Assembly (NCBI GenBank): GCA_009746045.1
Contig: RPFO01000079.1
Location: 6,042,733-6,106,732 of the forward strand
Direction of reading: 5' to 3'
Source: Mesostigma viride
Lineage: Eukaryota > Streptophyta > Mesostigmatophyceae > Mesostigmatales > Mesostigmataceae
DNA: 64,000 nucleotides
The stretch's first letter is position 1, and every line of letters starts with the position of its first letter. This document shows, piece after piece, positions 32,984-43,576 of this stretch. Both the position numbers and the translations under genes were made by a program. The notes below the pieces were generated by a model. That model saw nothing but the letters and a program-made list of their open reading frames with translations, was not told the DNA's origin and did no database searches.

Positions 32984-34395
32984 GGATTAATTAATTAATT
33001 AATTAGGAACATCACTCCGTTGGGAGTCAATGTAGCACATATCCCTGAGAAGGGGCATATGGATTTTAATACATTCTAGGCTACTTCCTGCAAGGGTGGG
33101 AATGTAAGCGACCCTCGCTCTAGGTGCACCAAGGCACCTGCACGGCCTCATAATCTTCACACTATGCCCAGCTAAGGGGGAGTATGTTATGTGGGGGAAG
33201 ATCATCATGGCTATACAAGAGCTAGGACATGGCTTCTCTACAGAGAGCATCTCTCTGCATGGCATAGCATGGCGAAATTCTTAATGCAACATCCATGGGG
33301 GTCCTGTTATAGGCATGGCTTGGCTAAGTTCTGTAGGCAACATCCATGGGGGCCAATGATTATGGGCGCACATGCGCGTGGGCCACATGCTAGGCTAAGC
33401 CTGACTAATCTACACTATACTGGTATGAATTCCCTAGTCTGAGGTGGCAGGAGGGGGCTGCCAGGGCTTGTGGTCAACGTGGATGACCGCCCCTCCAGTA
33501 TACCGGCTTCCCCCCTGCGCTTTGCCGGAGCTGAAGGTAGGTCGGCCATAGCTCGCGTCGCCGCTGTTGCTGGGCCAGGGTCAAGTCGTCGTCCAGCGTA
33601 AAGCGAGTCCTCGAGAGCTTCTTGCGGCATTTAAGGAACGACAGCTTGTCCGCCATGTACTTAAAGGTGAGGAGCACGGGTGCCGGGCCAGCCTTCCCCC
33701 GCGCGCGGGGGAGGCGGACAGCCGACATGTCCAGCTCACCAGTGAGTAGCATGGGGGCAAAAATGCCTCAAGAAGGCTCGTGGAGGTCTCACCTGCCGGC
33801 TGGTCAAAGTGCTTGACGATGACATTGTGGCTGCGCCGGGCGATGTCGGCTTCCTCGCGAAGGTCGAGGGCTTGTTGCTTGAGTTGTGCCGAGATGGTGG
33901 AGGTGGTGGAGGTGGTGTGCTGCTTAAGCAAGTCCGCCCAGGTGGAGGGAGCATCGCCGGCCGAGCCAGCAGGCGCCGGCTGGGCGGCGATGTCCTTCAC
34001 CGCCTGGGTGGTGAGGCCGGCGGTGTCATGCAAGCTCTCAAGGGCGTTGGCGGTGGCTTGAAGGCGTTGGTCGAGGTCGAGGAGCTGGGCTTTGATGTCG
34101 GCAGTGGAGGCGGAAATGGCATGCAGTGGAGGTGGAGGCGGCGGCGATGGAAATATGTGAGGAAGTTCAGCAGTCAGCGTGCCGCCGATTGCTGCTATGT
34201 CGGCAGCAAGGCCGGGGGTCACGTGCTGCTGAAAGGCTTCCGTGAGGATAGAGCGGAGGGTGGGGACGGAAAGGGATGGAGCCCAGATCTCGCCGTCAGA
34301 GCGCTGGAGAACTGAGGGAGTTGAGGATGGCGTGCTGGATCGAGATGGGGGCGGAAGGACAGCTGGTAGATGTTGCCCCAGCGGCTGCCGTCCGG
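32984..34395 (-). mobile_element. ORF1-only element, copy A5
   Basis: Shares the TTAAT tract at 32984-33003 with A4. Read on the minus strand: ORF1 from about 34390 (5'-truncated), through frames 34222-33581 and 33752-33474 with a frameshift and short deletion around 33750-33770, then the 3' UTR. It carries LLDLDQRLQATANALESL, DIARRSHNVIVKHFDQPAG and LDDDLTLAQQQRRRELWP. Confidence 0.78.
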
Positions 34396-34560
34396 GGCGA
34401 TTTCTCAGGGATATGTGCTACATATTCTCCCAACGGAGTTATGTTACAATTCAATTCAATTCAATGCAATTCAATGGCATGGCTAAATTCTTAATGCAAC
34501 ATCCATGGAGGGGTCCCATTATAGGCATGGCTTGGCTAAATTCTGACGGCATCATCCGTC
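34396..34560. mobile_element. two short 3'-end fragments
   Basis: 34400-34475 is a plus-strand 3' end (tatgtgctacatattctcc, hairpin, then an ATTCA tail). 34476-34555 is a minus-strand 3'-UTR piece with ggcatggcttggctaaattc. Confidence 0.6.
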
Positions 34561-34564
34561 AGAC

Positions 34565-35150
34565 ATGCATCCTTTCACCTCCCGCGAGGTCACGCAGGCG
34601 GTCCAGCGCCTGCGTTACGACGCAGCCACATGCTCAGACGAGATTCCGGCCGTGGTCGTGAAACTCGCCGCCGAGTTTGAGGACACTGGTGTCATGCTGC
34701 TCTTCCGGGATATCTGCAACCGCCTCAATCCGTCCCGTCTAGCAGCCGCGGCAGCGGCGGGCGACTGGAAGCCCCCGAATCACCATCGCCTCAGTTTTGA
34801 CACTAATCTCCAACCGGCCCACCGCCCGCGCCTCCAAGCCCAGGCAGTCCAGCCAGGTCTGAATGTGCTCGGGGCGAATGAGGGTGGTATCATCCGCATA
34901 AATCAGGTCGGACAGGCGGTAGCCAGGGCCACCGCCTCCGTGTTCGCGCTCGTTTAGGATGTCCAAGCCAGGCTCGAACCCCGCCTTAAGAACAGTAAAG
35001 CGCACACGTGCCCGGCGCGGATGACGTGATCCACGACAATAATGAACAGATATGGGGACCGGACACAACCTTGCCACACCCCGTGGTGAAGGGGGAATGG
35101 TGGGGTGGTGCCTTCTGCAGTCCTCACTACTGCCTGTGAGCCCTCATACA
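34565..35150. mobile_element. LINE reverse-transcriptase fragments in opposite orientation
   Basis: 34565-34735 (plus) encodes the N-terminal side of a LINE reverse transcriptase (HPFTSREVTQAVQRLRYDA ... DEIPAVVVKLA). 35130-34739 (minus) encodes the palm (HHGVWQGCVRSPYLFIIVVD, then LSDLIYADDTTLIRPE and WLDCLGLEARAVG), with a frameshift between these blocks. The two pieces meet tail-to-tail at about 34737, consistent with inversion during insertion (twin priming) followed by decay. The sequence is close to the intact-length RT at 47547-49988. Confidence 0.72.
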
Positions 35151-35154
35151 GGGA

Positions 35155-36265
35155 TTAATTAATTAGGAACATCACTCCGTTGGGAGTCATATGTAGCACA
35201 TAGCCCAGAGAAGGGGCATATGGCCTATCATACATTCTAAGCTACTTCCTGCAAGGGTGGGAATGTAAACGACCCTTGCTCTAGGTGCACCAGGGCACTT
35301 GCAGCCCCATGATCTTCAAGCTATGCCCAGCTAAGGGGGAGCCTGTCATGGGGGGGAAGATCAGCATATATCTATACAAAAGCTAGGGCATGGCGTCTCA
35401 GCAGAGAGTTACTCCCTGCATGGGCACTGCATAATTAAATAAAGCTAGGCATCGTCTGGAGGGTGGCTCATCATAGGCACACATGTACATGACTAAAAAG
35501 GCTAGGCCTCAGCTGGTATAGTGCCTGTAGTAGGCGGGCATGTACAAGGCCACTGTCTAACTATTCTACACTACTGCTACTGTATTCCCCTAGGCTGGGG
35601 CTGGGGTCGCTGGGGCCGCGGTGGTCGAGGGGGTCGCGTGCCAGGGCTTGTGGCCGACGTAGATGGCCGCCCCCTTCCAGTACACCGGCTGGCTCGCCTT
35701 GGTCTGCCGGAGCTGGAGGTAGGTTGGCCATAGCTCCCGTCGCCGTTGTTGCTGCGCCAGGGTCAAGCCGTCGTCCACGGTGAAGTGAGTCTTCTCGAGC
35801 CGCTTGCGGCGTCTGAGAAACGAAATCTTGTCCGCTGGGCTCTCAAAGATGAGAAGAAGCGGAGGCGCCCCTGCCTTACCCCGCGCGCGCGGGGGAGGCG
35901 GTGGGCGGTCAGCTTAATCTCACCAAGGAGGCCCATGCGTGCAAGGATTTTGCTCTCAAACGCACGTGCAAGCTTCTCGGAATTCTCACCTTCCTCCATG
36001 TCGAAGTTCTTGAGGATGGCGTTGAGGCTGCGCTTGGCGAGCTCGGCCTCCTCGCGGAGGTCAAGCGTCTGCCGCTGGAGCTGGGCTGCGACGGCGGAGG
36101 TGGTGGAGGTGGTGTGCTGCTTATGCATGTCCCAGGTCGTGATGGGAGGAGCATCGCCGGCCAGGCCAGCAGGGGCTGGCTTGGCGGCAATGTCCTTCAC
36201 CGCCTGGGCGGTGAGCGGGCCTGCGGTGTTCTGCAGGACCTCGATAGCGATGGCATTGTCCTTAA
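35155..36265 (-). mobile_element. ORF1-only element, copy A6: 3' half of an interrupted copy
   Basis: TTAAT tail at 35155-35166, 3' UTR, and the ORF1 C-terminal half (stop at about 35590) read from KDNAIAIEVLQNTAG at the TTAA 36262-36265. The missing N-terminal half (ending LRDIDQRL) lies at 54345-55070 in the same orientation. In copy A1 these two segments are contiguous, so this copy was split by the 36266-54344 insertion. Confidence 0.85.
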
Positions 36266-36308
36266 CCCGTGTTTTTTTAATTAGAACGCGATATATCGCG
36301 TTGTAAGC
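36266..36308 (+). repeat. left terminal inverted repeat of the 18-kb insertion
   Basis: CCCGTGTTTTTTTA, then attag and one palindrome AACGCGATATATCGCGTT, then gtaagc. The arm continues to 36707 as AT-rich DNA of unknown content, then is cut by the Copia element. Confidence 0.75.
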
Positions 36309-36702
36309 TTTTTTTAGAACGCGTATAGCACCTAAGGAAAAAAATTTTTCATGGTCATGTATATACTTTCCTGAAAGCCCATAAATCAAAAAATTTTTTG
36401 AGCTACTCAGACCTACAAAATGCTCATTCATTAGAGAGATACACTGGTTTGAATACAGGGGGGTCTGACCATGACCGCGATTTCTTGACCCTAGGTCACA
36501 AGTCATGTGCTTATTCACAAATGGTTCATGAAAAAAATCTGGCTTCTTGCACGAGCTATGGGCAATTAACATATGCAGGCTCTGTGAAACAAAACTCAGG
36601 CCCATTGGGCCACTGGAGCTATTTTTCATTAGCATCACAATAACAACGCAGTACAACGCAGTGGGAAAAATGAGAGCCCTTCACAACATGACGCAACGAC
36701 AC

Positions 36703-36707
36703 GAGCC
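36703..36707. repeat. 5-bp target-site duplication of the Copia element, left
   Basis: gagcc, repeated exactly at 44020-44024 beyond the other LTR. Confidence 0.85.
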
Positions 36708-37150
36708 AGTTAATAAACGAATGGACCTCTCAATGCTCAATGGCCTAACGCATGTGTTTATTACAATAAATCACAAGCCCCGCACCCAACGTGCACAAGG
36801 GCATTTAGCATTGTCGACAAGCAACGCTCTGCCTGGCTGCCACGTCTGGAGCAGCCGACAGTGGCCGTTGGGCTCTGTGGTGCAGCCTGAGTGGCGCGAC
36901 GCCACTGCTAGACTCTCAGGACCTTAGTCCAACATCCGACACCTCAATGTCAGTCCCGAGTGGGTACTGGCGACGCCGTACCGCCAATCCTACTTGGGTA
37001 CTGGCGTCCGTCACCAGGACTCGGCTATCGAATAGTCTAGCCTGCCGAATCACATATAGCCGGGACTTCTGACCGAGCCTACACGTGCGAAACCCCAGAT
37101 AGCACATTGCTATCTGGTACTTAGCCTATGTCCACGACTAGAGGCTAACT
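36708..37150 (-). repeat. 3' LTR of the Copia element
   Basis: Direct repeat of 43577-44019 at an offset of 6869 bp. One difference was noted (caacg here, ttacg in the other copy). Confidence 0.92.
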
Positions 37151-37159
37151 CCAGTTTTA

Positions 37160-37191
<32 letters not shown>

Positions 37192-37521
37192 GGCATCAGT
37201 GCTGCACCTCCAGTTTTTATTCCTTTTTGTTTTTTTCAGGTACTTGGCAATATCATGAATAAGACATTGGTACAGGAAAACTCATATCAGACCACAATGG
37301 ACGTTGTGAATTAAAGCGCCCACAGACCCCATTGCCTTTAAATCTGACAGTGTCTTTGAGGTTTCTGAACCTAGGATCCCCTGTTTGTACAAGTCAGTGG
37401 AGTGATGAGTGGCTATGGAAAAACCAGGGGGCACATCAAGAAATTATTATGTTTGTTGCCAAGTTGCCACCAGCTGGGAAAGACCATAGTCTGCACCATT
37501 AGTCTGGAGTGCCCTATTTCA

Positions 37522-40500
37522 TCATCCATTTGTCTGACTAGACAGATAGGGATTCATTGCATCACACAGAAGCTGGTACTGGGTTGCTGCTAATGACGGA
37601 ATCTTGGTCAATGCGTCAGCCAGGTTCTCCTCGTCTGGCAGATGCTGCCAGCTGGAAAAATAGCTTGTTTCCTGTTTCAAAATCACCCAGTCCAGATCAG
37701 TATGCACAGCAGCAGTCACAGATTTCTTGTTAAGGAAACTAATGACTGACTGACTGTCAGTGTGTAAGTGAGCATGCACATCAGCCTTGCTGCCAGCCTG
37801 AGTTTGCAACCAGGTTAGTATGTGCTGAAGGGATCGAGCATGCTGCACAGCAGACACCACAGCACGGCACTCAGCAGAGTTACTGCCAACAGCTTTTCTG
37901 CGATGCAATCTGCTGTACCACGACACCATGGACATATAGTCTCCCTTGTTGGTAAGGAAGAACACCCCAGCCTCCCTGGCATCCATTTTTGTTATTACCC
38001 TACTCTCCATGGAGCTGTCCATCAGACAGTTAATGTGAATATCTTCCATGAGGTTGAGTGGATGAATGACAAGGGAAGGTCCAGCCTTTAGTAGCTTCTG
38101 GAGATCCTTAGGTTTCATGGTTTGTAATACTGTGTCATCAATCCTGCTGACCACTGCCAGATGAGGTGCACAGATAGCACTCAGCCACCCTAATTTTCCT
38201 TTGACAGTAGCACACATGTGAGCAGGAATGCACGGAATATCAAGCAGCTCTAGGCATTCTTCTAAGTACTGGGCAGGCGGGGATAGAGTACACACCCACT
38301 GTTCCTGTTGCTCTTCCAGTGCTAGCATTATGCCACAGAACTGTAGGGGTTCTGGCCCCAGCTCTGTCTGCTTTCCAATCTCATATGACTGCTGAACCTG
38401 CTGAATGAACTTGTCAACTTCAGCTCTTGGTCCACAAATCAGTTGGTCATCACCATGCCACACAAACAGGAGCAAGCCAGAGGGTGTGGGCACAGCAAAG
38501 AGACAAGGGTCCAGATCATCATAAGTGGCATTAAGTTTCTTGAACACCTCTTCTGCTGATTTTCTGAAGATAGTGGGAGCACTTTGCAAACCTTCCACCC
38601 CTAGATTTAGGAGTAGATATGGCTCATCAATATCATGTGCCCATGCAGCAGGGGTGGGAACCACATAGACCTGACCCTTCCACACATCTTGCGCTTTATC
38701 AGGGTCCCCTCTAAGGAAAGCCCTTTTGATATCAGTAGCTTTGCAGGCATAATCTTGGCCAGCATTGAGATGGTGGAGGAAGACAGAGAGCAGTATCCTG
38801 AGGGATGTTTGCTGCAGCCCAGGAGTGTAGAGTTCACCCTTGGACAGTTTTGACATGCCTTTTAATTCTGTCACACATGGCCTAGCATGATATATAGGTG
38901 AGCCTACTGGCTGTGCCTTGTGTTTTAGCACAAACTTGAGTCTCAACTTTTTGGCACCTTCTGGAATTTCCCAGACAGGAGTGACAGGTGGCTTATAGTC
39001 AGGATGCTTAGGGTTTGGCAGCACCCACTCTTCGCGGGCTTGGTGCCTAATGGCTTGGATCCATTTTTGAAACCCTTTTTGTGTTTTGCATTGTTGGATT
39101 AGAGCATCATAGTTGTGAGGAGAGTGCATGGCTAAGTCCCACTTTCCAACCCCAAAGGACTGCGGGTGTGGCCTTTGATTGTGCACCTTTTTCTCTAGGT
39201 CAGGGATTTCACCTGGCCCATATTTGATGTTAATGGCCTTGATATAGGCATCTAATCCATGAACCAGTTGGGACAATGGAATCTTGTAGTGATCCAAGGG
39301 AATGGCTCCTACCCCAGTCACACGCAGCTGGCTAGCAGTGATGGTGACACCTGGGTAAGAGATAAAGGGTTCTCCCAACAAAGCATTGCCCATGTACCCT
39401 TCCACTACCTGGAAAGGTGTCTGGATGCCAAGTATGGGGATCATTACTTGACCCAACACATCTAAGGTTGTTTTGCCTGAAAAATCTTGCACCTGTGTCC
39501 ATGGTGAGGGTGCAAGTTGCAGACCAGGAATGGCTTGTGCACTGATCACACTGACCTGTGCCTGAGTGTCCACAGCTAGGATGCAGGATTCCTGGCTATA
39601 ATCGGAGCACACAGCAGAGACCTTGGCCAAACCTGAGGCTTGTTTAGCCTTGCTCTTGTGAGCCTTATGCAGAGCTGCCAGGGCTTTTTCTAGCTTGGAT
39701 TTGAACTCAGCTGGATTGCCTTTGTTTTGCTCTGGTACCTCATGCCTGGTTGAACTCTGCCCAGAGGGACTTACACCAGGTTGTGGGGTGACACGTACCT
39801 CACTGAGGGGTGGAGGAATGACAGAGGGTGTGGTAGTGCCATCATCAGCTCCTGGTGTTGGAATGCTGGGTGGTTCTGCTTGCTCACCAGAGTTAAGGAG
39901 GGAATCCATGTTCAAGGACTCTTCCCCTGGCACGTCTGCCAAAGGAGGGAAATACTTCTTAACTCTATGACTGCTCACCCTGTGTTTTCTCCCTGTTTCC
40001 AAACTTCGAATATCCATATTTTTTCCTTTTTTGGTCATTCTTAGAACAGTGCACGGACCATACCACATGCCTGTCTTGCCATGTTTGGTTTCTTTGAAAT
40101 ATAGGACTTGTTCACCCAGTTGGAATACTGTTCTGGGGTGTGTTATGTCCTTTTCAGCTAGCTTATCAGCCACTTTAGCTCTTACTGTGTTATACAGAGC
40201 TAATACCTCTGGAGGGTACACACCTGCCTGTAAGCCAATGGGAAGGATTTCCCCCCATGGTGCATGCAACACAGGTCTAAGGTTAAGTGTAGCACAGATT
40301 TCACTGCACCACAGTGCTCTGTCAGCATAGCTTCCAGATGTGGCTTTCAGGTCAGTGGATTTCGCCACTAAAGTTTTGACTGACCTGATGGTTCTTTCAA
40401 TGACACCCTGCCCTTCATGATCTTGCAATCCAGCAATCTCAATATTAGCATCCCATCCTTCACACTCAGCCAGACAGCTAAACTGTTGATCAAGCAGTAT

Positions 40501-43500
40501 AGTGTCAACTGGGTAGAATCTGGGCAATGCTATCACAAGTGCTGCACGCAGTTGCTCTTTAGCCATGCCAGGTAGGGGTTCCATGACAGTGAATCTGGAC
40601 CATGTGTCTTTTAGGATCAGATATTGTTCACCATCGATATGCACGACATCACCCACAATTATTCCCCTTTGGGTGGGTGGTGTTGCGACATGCCATTTGG
40701 GAGGTTTTGGGCCATGGAACTGACATTGCTGGCAGTGTTTTCTAGCCAACCTGACAGCATTCCTGAGTCGTGAACCTCCTGCTCTTCTGGCAATCTTTTC
40801 TGCCACCACCTCATGACCCATGGCTATGTGGAGCTGGGTTGCTAGTTCCCTTAAGTCTACTGTGTCAACAGCAGCTGGGGTAAGAGCTTTGAGGTAGGGC
40901 AGTATCACATTATACGTGGAGGAGATTTTCTGAGCTGCCTCAAAATCTAGCAGTCCCTTGTCTTTATCCCCAATGATAATGAGATCATATAAATCCACAT
41001 AGGCGTGCTGTGAGGACGTACATCCTTTTGGAGCCTTGTCCTGCCGGTCGCACCACGTGCCGGGGGGCAGATGGCGGGGGTGCTTGCAACCGAAGCAGAG
41101 GTCCACGTCGCCTACTGCGGGGTTCCACTTGCAGTCCGCCCGCTGGTGTCCCTTGGTGCCACACCGGGTGCACTTGTTCTTGGGACCTGCATGGGGGGGC
41201 TGAGCAGTGGGTGCAGGGGTGGGTGGGGCAGGTGTGGGGGGGGTGGGCCGCCTCCACTGGTTTGGCTTGAGCTGAGCAGGCTGTCCCGGCTGGCCTTGGG
41301 GCTGGTTGCCCTTGGCCTTCTTGGACTGGCCGCCCTGCTGCCCCCCTAGCTGGCGCTTTTTTCCTTGCCCCTTCCCTTGGGTCTGTTGGACCTTGGGGGT
41401 TGGGGTTGCAGACGGAGCACCTATAGCCAGGGGAGTCAGGCAGTCTTGGATATGGTTCATCCCCGCCCGGAAATCGTTCCACAGAGGTTTGAGACCTGCA
41501 ACCACAGTGGCGTACACAGCTTTGTCCAGGTTAGCATTTGACAACCATGAATACAGCAGGTAGCTAGCAGGCAGACCCCTGAGATCAGGGTCCTTTTCTA
41601 CAGCCAACCTATAATTCTTGCAATCAGTGGCATAGTCTTGCTTGTTGACCTGGTAAGCATTAAGCCAGTTGAAACCACGGATGGATTCAAACTGTGTCCT
41701 ATCCACCAGCAAGTGCTTAAGCTCATCCATGAAGGCTGGCCACAATGCAATTGCTAGGTTAGGTGTCCCAGCCTTTTCTTGGTAAATCTGGACCAAGGTT
41801 TTAATGGCTGGGGCTGACCTATGGATGGTGGTGGATGCACGCAAGGCACTGAACCAGTTCTGGACATTCAGAGACTCAAAACAGTAGTTCAGGCTAAACA
41901 AAAATTCCTTGGCCTGTTCCTGGGTGTAACCCTCAGGTAAGCCAGGGATTTCTATTTTAGATTCTTTTTGTTTTGGGTTAAACGTACCTTTGACCGGGTC
42001 CTTCTTTTCAGCCAAGAAAGTCTTGACTGCTTGTTGAAGATCAGCCTCCTCCATGTTCGCCCTGCCCCTTTCCAGCTGGGAGATACTGGCCAGGAGGCCA
42101 TCCAGCTGGGTGCGCGACAGGTCGTCCATGGGGTTGGTGGCCATGGTCTTGAGCTGTGCCGTGAGTATGGCAAGCAGCTCTTGGACGTCCCCCTTAAGGG
42201 TGGGTGGGGTTGGGTCCACTGGGGTCCCTTTTGCCACCGCCTTGCTCTTATCTGACTGCCCTGGTGTGGGTGCAGTCTGCTGGGCCTCCGCAGAAGGTGG
42301 TTGTGTTCCAGCTTGCTGTGCTAGTGCAGTGGCTGGTGGTGTTCCAGCTGCAGGCGCAGGGTCTTGTTCCCCTTGCCTTACTCCACTGCTGGTAGGAAAA
42401 CCCTTGGCCTGGCCAAGCTGCTGCAGCGCTGCTGCTTGGGCTGCCAGGCCGCCCTCACGGGCTATCATGGCCTCTAGGAGTTTATTCTCCACCACCTTGC
42501 GGCGGTGGAGCTCCTGGGCATCCGGGTCACTTGGGGGTTTGCTGGGGGAGCTGGGGACAGTGCCCTGGCTCTTGCCCTGCAGCACCCTTGGTGACACGGC
42601 CCCTCCAACCACCCTTTGGCTCAAATCAGTGCCAGGGGTGGGGAGGGTATGTGCAGGGAGTGCAGGCGTTTCTGTTGCCTGCATCTTCTCCTGCAGCTTG
42701 GTCAGCTGCAACAGGAGGGAATTGAGTTGGTCCGCTGTTAGCGTGACCCCCTCGTCCCCCTGTGCAACAACCAGCTCATTGAAGAGGCGCTCATGGAGCA
42801 CCTCTCCAGCTTGCATGGCAGCCAGCTGCTTTTCAGCAGTCATGTTGCGGGCCGCTGTCTTTTTGCGGTCCCGCTCTTGCTGTGCAAGACGGCGTGCCTC
42901 TACAAACTGGGCGGCGGCCTGTTCGACCGCCTGATTGAGTGGATTCATCTCAATCTCCCCATCAGAAACCCCTGGGGAGAGGGTGACCTCGTCATCAGAC
43001 AGCTGAATGCTGCCGATGACGGGTCCTGGGACCTTCTTGGTCCGCATTTTGAACATGTATGCGTCCCTCTTCAGCTTCCTCTCGTACCCCCCCGCTTTCT
43101 GAGCGGATGAGGGGACGATCGGCACCCCCGCTTGTTCTCCACCGCTTTTGGCTATTCCGCCCTCCTCCTGAGGAGGTTGGGACGGTGCCTTAGCGGGGAG
43201 GTCAGCGGGGCTTGCCTGAGGGCTGGGGGACCGCATACTGCTTACGGATTTTTGCGAGCTAGCTGGGCTAGAAAAAACAGATTTTTCGGCCTGTTCGGCC
43301 AAGGAGGTTACCTGTTTTTGCAGGGCTGCCAGCTGCCGCTCTTGGGCGGCTGCCTTGACGCTTTGCTGAGCCATTGCTGTCGCTAGCTGCCTAGCCACTA
43401 GCTGTTCCTGCTCCGCCTGCGCCCTTCTTGCTTTTTTAATTTTCTTGGCCGCAGCCTTCTCCTCTACTGTTGGCACCGTCTGCCAGCCAGCATCATCTAT

Positions 43501-43545
43501 CCGCTTCTTTTTGAATTTCAGGCCTGGCATAATAGGATCTCCCAT
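37522..43545 (-). CDS. Copia polyprotein with protease after integrase
   Basis: 2007 aa, no internal stop. The N-terminal gag-like half is Gln/Ala-rich. Two Cys/His knuckles follow at about 791-830 (CTRCGTKGHQRADC, CFGCKHPRHLPPGTWC). The integrase lies at about 925-1200: zinc part HIAMGHEVV ... CQQC, catalytic D in VVHIDGEQY (971), D in TILLDQQF, E in GQGVIERTIRS. A retropepsin-like segment sits at about 1322-1410 (ILAVDTQAQVSVIS with D1326, then GNALLGEPFI). RT: CKATDIKRAFLRG (about 1604), and FVWHGDDQLICG (about 1699) where Copia elements usually have YVDD. RNase H: NSAECRAVV, HTDSQSVISF, HLPDEENLADALTK. In standard Copia elements protease precedes integrase; here it follows it, and the usual DTG/DSG is DTQ. 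The start ATG at 43545 lies 32 bp inside the 5' LTR. Confidence 0.9.
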   Translation of the reverse strand: MGDPIMPGLKFKKKRIDDAGWQTVPTVEEKAAAKKIKKARRAQAEQEQLVARQLATAMAQQSVKAAAQERQLAALQKQVTSLAEQAEKSVFSSPASSQKSVSSMRSPSPQASPADLPAKAPSQPPQEEGGIAKSGGEQAGVPIVPSSAQKAGGYERKLKRDAYMFKMRTKKVPGPVIGSIQLSDDEVTLSPGVSDGEIEMNPLNQAVEQAAAQFVEARRLAQQERDRKKTAARNMTAEKQLAAMQAGEVLHERLFNELVVAQGDEGVTLTADQLNSLLLQLTKLQEKMQATETPALPAHTLPTPGTDLSQRVVGGAVSPRVLQGKSQGTVPSSPSKPPSDPDAQELHRRKVVENKLLEAMIAREGGLAAQAAALQQLGQAKGFPTSSGVRQGEQDPAPAAGTPPATALAQQAGTQPPSAEAQQTAPTPGQSDKSKAVAKGTPVDPTPPTLKGDVQELLAILTAQLKTMATNPMDDLSRTQLDGLLASISQLERGRANMEEADLQQAVKTFLAEKKDPVKGTFNPKQKESKIEIPGLPEGYTQEQAKEFLFSLNYCFESLNVQNWFSALRASTTIHRSAPAIKTLVQIYQEKAGTPNLAIALWPAFMDELKHLLVDRTQFESIRGFNWLNAYQVNKQDYATDCKNYRLAVEKDPDLRGLPASYLLYSWLSNANLDKAVYATVVAGLKPLWNDFRAGMNHIQDCLTPLAIGAPSATPTPKVQQTQGKGQGKKRQLGGQQGGQSKKAKGNQPQGQPGQPAQLKPNQWRRPTPPTPAPPTPAPTAQPPHAGPKNKCTRCGTKGHQRADCKWNPAVGDVDLCFGCKHPRHLPPGTWCDRQDKAPKGCTSSQHAYVDLYDLIIIGDKDKGLLDFEAAQKISSTYNVILPYLKALTPAAVDTVDLRELATQLHIAMGHEVVAEKIARRAGGSRLRNAVRLARKHCQQCQFHGPKPPKWHVATPPTQRGIIVGDVVHIDGEQYLILKDTWSRFTVMEPLPGMAKEQLRAALVIALPRFYPVDTILLDQQFSCLAECEGWDANIEIAGLQDHEGQGVIERTIRSVKTLVAKSTDLKATSGSYADRALWCSEICATLNLRPVLHAPWGEILPIGLQAGVYPPEVLALYNTVRAKVADKLAEKDITHPRTVFQLGEQVLYFKETKHGKTGMWYGPCTVLRMTKKGKNMDIRSLETGRKHRVSSHRVKKYFPPLADVPGEESLNMDSLLNSGEQAEPPSIPTPGADDGTTTPSVIPPPLSEVRVTPQPGVSPSGQSSTRHEVPEQNKGNPAEFKSKLEKALAALHKAHKSKAKQASGLAKVSAVCSDYSQESCILAVDTQAQVSVISAQAIPGLQLAPSPWTQVQDFSGKTTLDVLGQVMIPILGIQTPFQVVEGYMGNALLGEPFISYPGVTITASQLRVTGVGAIPLDHYKIPLSQLVHGLDAYIKAINIKYGPGEIPDLEKKVHNQRPHPQSFGVGKWDLAMHSPHNYDALIQQCKTQKGFQKWIQAIRHQAREEWVLPNPKHPDYKPPVTPVWEIPEGAKKLRLKFVLKHKAQPVGSPIYHARPCVTELKGMSKLSKGELYTPGLQQTSLRILLSVFLHHLNAGQDYACKATDIKRAFLRGDPDKAQDVWKGQVYVVPTPAAWAHDIDEPYLLLNLGVEGLQSAPTIFRKSAEEVFKKLNATYDDLDPCLFAVPTPSGLLLFVWHGDDQLICGPRAEVDKFIQQVQQSYEIGKQTELGPEPLQFCGIMLALEEQQEQWVCTLSPPAQYLEECLELLDIPCIPAHMCATVKGKLGWLSAICAPHLAVVSRIDDTVLQTMKPKDLQKLLKAGPSLVIHPLNLMEDIHINCLMDSSMESRVITKMDAREAGVFFLTNKGDYMSMVSWYSRLHRRKAVGSNSAECRAVVSAVQHARSLQHILTWLQTQAGSKADVHAHLHTDSQSVISFLNKKSVTAAVHTDLDWVILKQETSYFSSWQHLPDEENLADALTKIPSLAATQYQLLCDAMNPYLSSQTNG

Positions 43546-43576
43546 GATTTTGTCTATGGTAAACGACTTTAATTCA

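Noticed and set aside
35763-36656. 297-codon minus-strand ORF as a single gene
   Set aside because: It is a chance fusion across the TTAA junction: AT-rich transposon arm joined to the ORF1 fragment of copy A6.
41010-42934. Plus-strand ORFs up to 293 codons opposite the gag region
   Set aside because: Antisense of the Copia gag; no domain and no independent support.
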